In this document: positions 56,901 through 64,000 of the stretch, one piece after another
Layout: every line of letters begins with the position of its first letter
How positions within the stretch are numbered: the stretch's first letter is position 1
Assembly: GCF_031877795.1 (NCBI RefSeq)
Contig: NC_133940.1
Span: 4,651,985-4,715,984 of the forward strand
Reading direction: 5' to 3'
Length of the DNA stretch: 64,000 nucleotides
DNA from: Strix aluco
Lineage: Eukaryota; Chordata; Aves; Strigiformes; Strigidae
The notes under the pieces: model-generated
Databases searched by the model: none
Seen by the model: only the letters and a program-made list of their open reading frames with translations
Told to the model about the DNA's origin: nothing
Made by a program: the position numbers and the translations under genes

Positions 56901-59900
56901 GATCTAAAAAATCAGAAACAAATGGCTGCTGCTTTTTTACGGGAATCTGGATAGATTTGACTCTCTAACCATGTCAAAACATATGGTACACCTAAATGGT
57001 TGAAGCAGAGACTGAGATGTGAACTGGTGAATATGTCTCATCCTGAGAAGAAAATAAATGGGATTACTTCACCCTGGCCTTTCCTCCTAGGTGAAGTTGA
57101 TGGAGCTGGCTGGAATGCAGTGTCGTGCTCTCTTTTGCTCTTAGACACTTCAGGGTTTGTTAATGGCAGTAATAATCTGCATGGGTGCATTCTTGCAGGT
57201 GTGTGACATGTATCTGAGGTACAGTCTGCCTTTGCTGATAATGCCTCCTGCTGGAGTCTTCTACCCGGCGCTTCTCAGCATGGATTCTGTAAGCTTGAAT
57301 CAGCTCTGCTACATTATGTACAGGTACTACAAATGGTGTGGGCTGTAGGGACTCCTTGTCTTCTCTTTCAGTCTTTTGGAAATGAAATGATTTTGGTGTA
57401 AAATCTGAAATCTACTTTTTCTTACCATACAAGGCAAAGGTGAAAGTTCCAGCTGTGCCCAACTTTCATAACAAGATTTTATATCTGTAGGTCCTACTCT
57501 CTTTTTTTTTTTTTTCCAGTCTGTTATGCAAAATAACAGGATTCTGACCTCTTCCCTAGGATTATTTCCATATGTTTGATATGTGAAGGAAAGAATTCCC
57601 ATATTGTTTTGAGAGAACTTAAGTCAGCCAGCTGGAATCACTAGTAGTTAACTATACAACTTCTCACCCCTGTGCTTTGACTGCTAGACTTGAGCTTTTC
57701 CTTGCCACCTCCAGACTCTGTGGGAATTTGGGATGCCTTGTGCTGCCTGCAGGTCCAAAGTCAGCACTGTTTAGCTCTCTGCAGGATCCACGAACATGGC
57801 TGCTGTTCTTGGCCTTGTTAGTTCCAGTGGTTGCATCTGAGAAGGAGAGTAGCCAATTGCTGACAGCTGGCACAGGGCTCTCCATGTGGCTTTTTCTCTA
57901 AGGACTCTGCAGGGTAATTAACATGACAGGACGGTCTCTGGGAAATAAGAGATGCTAGTGCTTATTATATAGAACAACTGTCAAGTTGCATTACTTCCAG
58001 TGGTTTCTGTTTCTCTGCTTTAGTGAATGAAAGTCTCCTTTCTTAAAAATACACTGCATTTTTCTGCTGATTTTAAGGCTGTATGTTGATTCTTGTGTAT
58101 TGCCTTTATGAACATGACTTTGCCAGGCAAACTGGTCATGTCTTAATCATTTAAAAGATGAATATGATCAGGTGTCTCCCTGCTCTGCCTGGAAAGGGTG
58201 GGTCTATGCCAAGTGATAAGGTCCCTTTGAATTCTTTTTCATGTCTCTCTTGAGTAACCAGTAAAGTTTGAGGATCTCTCTCGTGGAAGAAATAAACTTT
58301 CTTAATCTATTCCTCCAGCTTTTTTCAACACTGGTAGGCAGTAAAAATTAACAGGTCCCTAACTTTCTCTTTTGTTTGTTTTTTCAGGTATCGAACCAAC
58401 TTGGTGGCTGCAAAAGAAAATGAGCAGAATAAAAAGGTATTGTGGATAAATCTATGTGATAGACTGGACCTTAGCAAGGAGTTGGGTTATGGAGGGGAGG
58501 GGTTCAGATGTCATGCTTTTAAGGACTGGAGGGAGCACACGACTGCTTTGAGGATGCTATTTGATTTGTTTTCATGTCCCTCAGAAAATACTGCAATTCA
58601 AGTTCAGTAGCCAGACATACCAAGAGTACAACCAGTACATAATAGCTATGGTGGGTTGTCTGTGGACATCCACTGCATTCCAGAAGGATATTCATCCTCA
58701 AGGTCTTCGTATGGATGACGAACTGCTGAAGAAAACCGCAGTGCAGGAGTTCAAAACCAGCTTTAACATTGTCTACCATCCAGCCATGATGGGCTATGCT
58801 GTCCTCTTCTTGCAGCAGGTAATGGGATGGGCCAACATTTGGGCCCTTGGCAGCACCAGATGTTCTGCCTTGAGAGTTTCTCTGGAGATGTGTCGCTCGC
58901 TGTACTGGGTGACTTGCAGAGTCAGCTGAGCTCTAGTGTCAGATCAGTGGCACAGTTTGAATAGTCTTCATTTGCATGGTATGAAAGCATGAATGTAACA
59001 GTTTTAGATGTGAATTTGTACTTATCATTTTGAGGCTAGAACTAAAATAGCTGAATAATGAAATAAATTACTAATTCAGTAAAAGCTTCCCAATAGTCTT
59101 GACTCCAGAAAGTCAAGAAATACAGAGTTAAATTGTATACAGGTGTGCGTGGTAGAACTTTTTAGCAGTGCTTTCTGGCTCTTGCAGTAGCTTTTGAGAA
59201 TGGCTTATTAAAAAAGAAATACAAGTAGCTACTTCAAGTACAGAAGTAAGAAAATATGGTGCGGTCTTGTGTTGTCTGGTAGGAGTTCTGCTAGTAGTTG
59301 TCTTGAATTCCAGGTGCCATCATGTGTTCAAAGCAGCTACTGAATAATGGAAGGAGCAACTTGCCAGAGTTGTTGTTCCGAGATGTGCATGCTGCTCTGA
59401 GAAATCAGGTTTTGTAGGCTGTCCAAGAGGTGCACAAAGATGCTGTGCTGTTGTGAGGAATGCTGGCAGGCTGAAGCTGTGCGTAGGTGTGGCTCCTGGA
59501 ATGGAGCAAGGCAACCCGGAGGTTAAAGTGGAAGCAATGAATGCTGCTTAGGAACACTTCACACATTTGTCTTAGTTTATATACTCAGTGTCCTGAATCG
59601 AGGTAGTTTGTCTCTTACTGCTGGTTAAAACCAAGTTTTGTCTTTCTCAGAGAGGCTATATTATTTTTGTTACATACAACTTCTTTTTCCTTGGTCTTTC
59701 TCCTGTTGTAGCAGGATTAGTTTTTCATATCTTTTGTCTAGATCCTTTCCCTTCTGAGGCTTCCTGATTCTTCTTTGTAGCTTTTGTAAATTAAAAAAAA
59801 AACAAACTAAAAAACAGACCAAAACCTTCTGGTGGAAAATTTTTGCATTCTTCCTACTGCAGAACCAAGAAAGAGATTTTGCTTAGCAGCTATCACAGAT

Positions 59901-61058
59901 GTGTCTTAAGACAGGAAAAAATATTTAGCTGCAGTGCCATCTTCTTAAACACTTCAGTGCTGAGCACCAGAGGGCACTGCTCTGCAGCACACTCAGAGAC
60001 ATACTTTTTATCTTAACTTGATACTGTTTTTATTTCCTCTTCTTAAGGCTTGGCCAGATGATACCACCTTCAACTTCAGTTTAATTAAGGTAAGATTTCT
60101 TGTTTTAGTGAAGTGAAAACAGACAATTTTCAGCAGCTATGTAGAAGAGGATGAGGTGATAATATTCACCAATTCCACAAATGCTCTGTACAAAATTTTG
60201 AAAGGGGAAAGTTCCACTTTTAGATTTTGTTTCAGTCTCTTAACAGGGCCAAACATGAGGAGATCAACATCTGAGAAGTTACATATCTAGCCATCTGTGG
60301 GTAGTGGTCTGAGATTTTTATATATTTCCTCCATGAGTCAGTGCAGTATCAGCACATGAGGTTGTCTGTTGTTCTCTGCAGGCTCCAGAAAAAGTTATAT
60401 TTTTGGTGTACTCAAAGCAGAATTTCTATTATCAGTGAACTTAATATTACATTCCTGGGATGGACATGTAGCTTTGTTATAGCTTTGAACAGGGATCCTC
60501 CACTGAGCAAGCACAGTGTCAGTTTGTTTTCTTTCCTGTATCACAGTGTACTTCAAACCTGATCTGGAGGAATCACCATTAGTGATGGAAGGAACACTTT
60601 AATATCCATGTTCATTTGACTCCTGACATCTTCACTGTTGATCCAATAGACTTTGACCTTTTTAGAACTGGGATTTATAAACATCTTATGTATTAAAAAA
60701 AAAAATAATCATGATTTGTAATGTTCAAGCTAAGACTGTGTCATGCATAAGTGAAAAGTTTGGGCATTTGGGAACAGGACATGACCCTGTGTACACCTGT
60801 GGGTATTTACAGACTAGGATGGATGTTGTCTGACTGTGGAAGGTGATATTTGCAGACCTTTTCAAACTGGCCCAAGAGAGATGAAGCTATGTCCTGCACA
60901 TCTGATTATTCTTTCTGTTTTTATAGGGAAAGAAGTGGAACTGGTATCTGGAATATCTTTATGCGCAGGGATTAAAGGGCCTGAAGCTCTTTATTGAAAG
61001 CAGCATCAATCGTGTTTCCCAGGCCTCTCACAGTAAAGCAGAGAACACACAGGCGTGA
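44949..61058 (+). CDS. CENPI: CENPI (centromere protein I, Mis6 family), 20 coding exons
   Basis: Coding exons: 44949-45147, 45440-45577, 46554-46672, 47807-47914, 49127-49175, 49494-49540, 50229-50318, 52518-52646, 52902-53066, 53334-53454, 53660-53748, 54083-54200, 54294-54358, 54839-54936, 55332-55467, 57199-57323, 58388-58436, 58585-58818, 60048-60089, 60927-61058. Phases agree at all 19 junctions and give 750 codons (human 756). CENP-I belongs to the inner-kinetochore CCAN, in the CENP-H/I/K/M group, and is needed to load CENP-A and outer kinetochore proteins. Conserved blocks: [79 protein letters not shown] and a C-terminal [10 protein letters not shown]. It is built of helical repeats. 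The N-terminal 60 residues are polar and poorly conserved. Two CR1 elements sit in introns. Confidence 0.96.
47075..47690 (-). mobile_element. CR1 retroposon, minus strand, in CENPI intron 3
   Basis: The copy starts (3' end) with the CR1 terminal sequence around CATAGAATCATT and runs backwards into the end of the CR1 reverse transcriptase ORF. An open frame of 167 codons remains (47146-47649), with [26 protein letters not shown] and [15 protein letters not shown], all typical of the ORF2 C-terminus. It is truncated at its 5' end, as most CR1 copies are. The preserved frame suggests a younger copy than the one in TRMT2B. Confidence 0.93.
50620..51345 (+). mobile_element. CR1 retroposon, plus strand, in CENPI intron 7
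   Basis: The sequence runs through the 3' part of CR1, including a frame with [18 protein letters not shown] (same region as the other CR1), and ends with AAGGTCCCTTCCAACCC and a terminal TTCTATGATT. Frameshifts break the ORF. It is in the sense direction of CENPI. Confidence 0.92.
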
Positions 61059-64000
61059 CCCTGGGACTCACTGGAGCCTTTTTATCATCTGGAACAGGAA
61101 AGCGCAGTATAAGGGACTGTCACTAATTCTTCCTTCCTCAGAGGAAATTTGCATTTTTGTACTGACATCTATTTTAGGAGAGTGAAGACACAGAAGGAAT
61201 GCTTAGGCTGGCTTGGTTCACTAACACTGAACCCCATCTTGACCCTGCTGAACTCTGGTCTGAAGCTGCTGAACTCACATGTTATGTATCATCCACATTT
61301 TTCTCTGTTGGAGTATCTGCTTTGATGGAGAAACAAACATCTACCATCTCAAAACTGTAATGAGCAGTGCTGCTTCATTTATAAGTAATGTTGATCCCTG
61401 ACCTGCTTTGCCTTCCTTGACAGTAGGTAATGAGAAACAATGGAATCAGCCCTTCAGGGATGCTGTACATGTACTTGATTGGAGCACTACGAGTTTCCCA
61501 ATTCCCTGTGGCACTTTGTATATACTGGCTTTTAACAGGCTGACCAAACTGATTTTCCTGAACTTCATTTTCATTATGAAGCTTCCAAAAGAGGCTTTTT
61601 GCTAACATTGCTTATATGTTGCTCAGTTGATGGTTTATTGATGATTCGAGCACTTGAACGAGTTGCCACCAGCTCACCATTTTCTATTGATAAGTGCAAA
61701 TGTAGGTTTCCTTTTTGTGTTTTTAGTTCTGTACGTGTTGTATATTATACGTGTACATATATATAATTTATATTCTGTAAAATGTTTCCAACATGCCATT
61801 TTGAAGGAACTCTGCTACAAAACGTATCTTCTCCTGTCATTTCATTTTAACACTGAGCAGAAGTTGGGAGAAGCTGAACTCGTGTCTCCAAAATTTGAGT
61901 GAACTTTATTTTACTGCTGTAAAACAAGGTTGCAACCAATTGAAAGATGTGTCAGAGTATGCTGAATTCTGCGTTGTGAATCTGTACTTGGATCCAGTAA
62001 AGGAATCGGTCCTTAGAGTGACTCTAGAGCCACTAAGGATGTGTTTGGTTCCTTCATCCTCTCAAAATCAGACTAGCTTTAGGTTGAGTACCATACTGCT
62101 TGGCTCAAATAGGGGATCTGGCTAATATGTGTATATGTATTTATATGTGTGTCTGTATTGTCTCCAGAGGATAAGAAAATCTGTCACTGAAAGAGAGATT
62201 TCCAGAGAGATCTGCTTAAAGTATTGTCCCTTCTCATCTGGCTGTGTTATTCCAGCTAGTGTAAGTGCTTCTTGCTAATTTCTGTCAAGAGAAACAGATC
62301 TTCAGAAATCCTGATTATACTTTCTCAACAGGGGAAACTCCACAAATTACAAATTCCTCCAAGTGGATGTTTCCAGATGTGACCCTAGCACATAACCAGT
62401 TACCTCCCTTAAAGGCTGGCTCAGCTTGTTGGCTGAGGCCTATCCCAACAGCGCTGGCTGGCAGTCCCCGTCATCGTGTGGCCTGTTGTTTGTTAGACTC
62501 AAAGGTTGCAGCTAAGGATCCAAGGAGAAGAGCTCTGTAGCTCCATAGTTGTTTTTATAATTTTTCTATGAAGCTACCTTTGGAAAGGTGTTGGAAATGC
62601 TAGCACTTATGCTGGAAAGCCTGTGTACTGCATTCCTTAAGGAGAACTTAATCCTTAGCTGTTGTCCTTGTGCCATACAGTTGTCTTCAGACGATGACCA
62701 GACTTGTGCTTCCGTATAGCTGCACTGGGATTCTGTATAGGAATAGGGCTGGAGGGGTTGACAGCCCTAGGAAAACATGAGGTGGAGACACGGACCCAGT
62801 TACAGATCTGTGTGTGGCAGGCTTATTCAGCAGGGAAAGAAGCAAATACAGAACATCTCAAAGCAGCATTTAGTTCTAGCCAGGAAGACAGACTTCACGT
62901 TACTTGGGTGCTGTCTGGAGTTTATGTGGAAGGAGCAGAGCTCTGTAGCATTCCTGTCAGACTCCAAGGTGCTGCCAGAGGCTTCATTTCAGTTGGGAAA
63001 GGTGCCTAGATTCTTAAGAGTGTGCGTGACGTATGTCAATGTATTTCGAGGCTTACAGCAGAATCCTTTAGGTTGTATTGACTGTTATATGGTTATGATC
63101 CCTGAGATCAGTTTTCCCTGAGGTTGGTGTTTGGTTGAGAAAACATAGAATCACGTTATGGAAGACTTGTTGCAGCATCACAGGTCTTTTATTATACCCT
63201 GTGTTATAAAAGTCTTTAAACAAATTGTGTACCATTTTGTCATTCAAGTGCACGGGCTGGATGCTTAGAGGTGCAGAAATAAAGTAACGGCAGATTACTT
63301 TAATGTGAGCTTTGGTCAAGATGGCTGTTGAAAATCCTTCCTATGCAGCAGTGATGTGCCTAGTATTGCTGGGCACTTGAGATTAGCCTCTTTGTATGCC
63401 TTGATAGTTCTTCTTTCACATTGAGACTTTTTTTTCTTATTTTTTCTCTAAATATCTGACTTTACTAATACTCCACTTGAATGGAAGAATGGTCCTTTGA
63501 AGGAAGAATGTGCTGCTGTACCTCTTCCTCCCCCCCATCTCCCCACTCGCTCTTTACCATCTAATCACTGTGGTAAATTTTGTTGACCATTTTCTACTAC
63601 AAGCATATGCTCAAAGACTTGTCTGACCATAGCATCTGCTCTGAGGACTAAAATGGAGATAGTAAAGACCGTCCATTTCCTGGTAAGTGGCAAATCAGTG
63701 ATTTGCCTCTAGTGCCTGTTTCTGCCCATTGTAAGGTGCTGCCTTTATATACACACTATGAAACTGTAACAGCAACAACTGTTTTGTGGTTCTACTTGTT
63801 AGGAACAATGCAGGATGAAAAGCTCATTTAAGGCTCACATTCGTGTGGTCAACCAGCACCCCAGAATATTTAAGTTTAGGTCAGGTCTGCAACCTCCCTC
63901 CGTGGGGACTATATTCCACATGATTCACTAGAAAGAAAGTAGATACTTTTATGTCACTTGGGTCTGCTCTCAAGTGTGTGTTTTCTTTCCAGAGGATGCT
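61059..64000 (+). other. CENPI 3' UTR and downstream flank
   Basis: No further coding exon was recognised up to the window end. AATAAA at 63278-63283 is a possible distal poly(A) signal for CENPI; the AT-rich sequence near 61745-61780 is another place to look for one. In mammals DRP2 follows CENPI, but no DRP2 exon is seen here. Confidence 0.5.

Noticed and set aside
62704-63121. Overlapping open frames of about 100 codons near the end of the window
   Set aside because: No domain or splice pattern; probably CENPI 3' UTR or flank.

Overview
The window looks like bird nuclear DNA. It has three CR1 retroposon copies, short-intron vertebrate genes with standard GT-AG splice sites, and a class II endogenous retrovirus. 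Three genes lie head to tail on the + strand in the order TRMT2B, TMEM35A, CENPI. Their orthologues are neighbours on human Xq22.1, so this is probably the avian segment matching human Xq (chicken chromosome 4p, songbird 4A). I infer the species group from content; no species is named by the sequence.

Positions 1-24101 are dominated by a large inverted repeat. The arms are 1-3258 and 20844-24101, related by i = 24102 - j, and I could not find a difference between them. The left arm runs to the window edge, so its true length is unknown. Each arm holds one complete, intronless 357-codon gene for F8A/HAP40, the huntingtin-associated protein, inside a very GC-rich CpG island. The copies point away from each other. 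The 17.6 kb spacer holds a broken rhodopsin-family receptor gene (5046-5989, minus) and a 10.3 kb endogenous retrovirus (6302-16573) with a 6-bp target duplication. The rest of the spacer shows no gene; a 26-bp-stem hairpin lies at 18741-18807.

The retrovirus is a mosaic. An outer element gives LTR, gag, dUTPase, damaged env ends and 3' LTR. A second element starts with its own LTR at 8696, with another primer-binding site and an intact 709-codon gag. After that come a damaged pro-pol and an env tail ending in a polypurine tract, but no second LTR follows.

From 24140 to 27248 there is an integrase remnant of a class I (gamma-like) retrovirus. It abuts a partial direct duplicate of TRMT2B (exon 5, intron, start of exon 6) that lies upstream of the real gene. 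TRMT2B itself (12 coding exons, 27249-34944, 477 aa), TMEM35A (2 coding exons, 37016-40295, 168 aa) and CENPI (20 coding exons, 44949-61058, 750 aa) can each be read without a break in frame. CENPI has a promoter region with two NRF1-type sites and a CHR-type element. The last 2.9 kb is CENPI 3' UTR and flank.

The three host genes do unrelated work: mitochondrial RNA methylation, nicotinic receptor assembly and kinetochore assembly. The most unusual structure is the F8A palindrome, which resembles the well-known human arrangement of F8A copies in inverted repeats.
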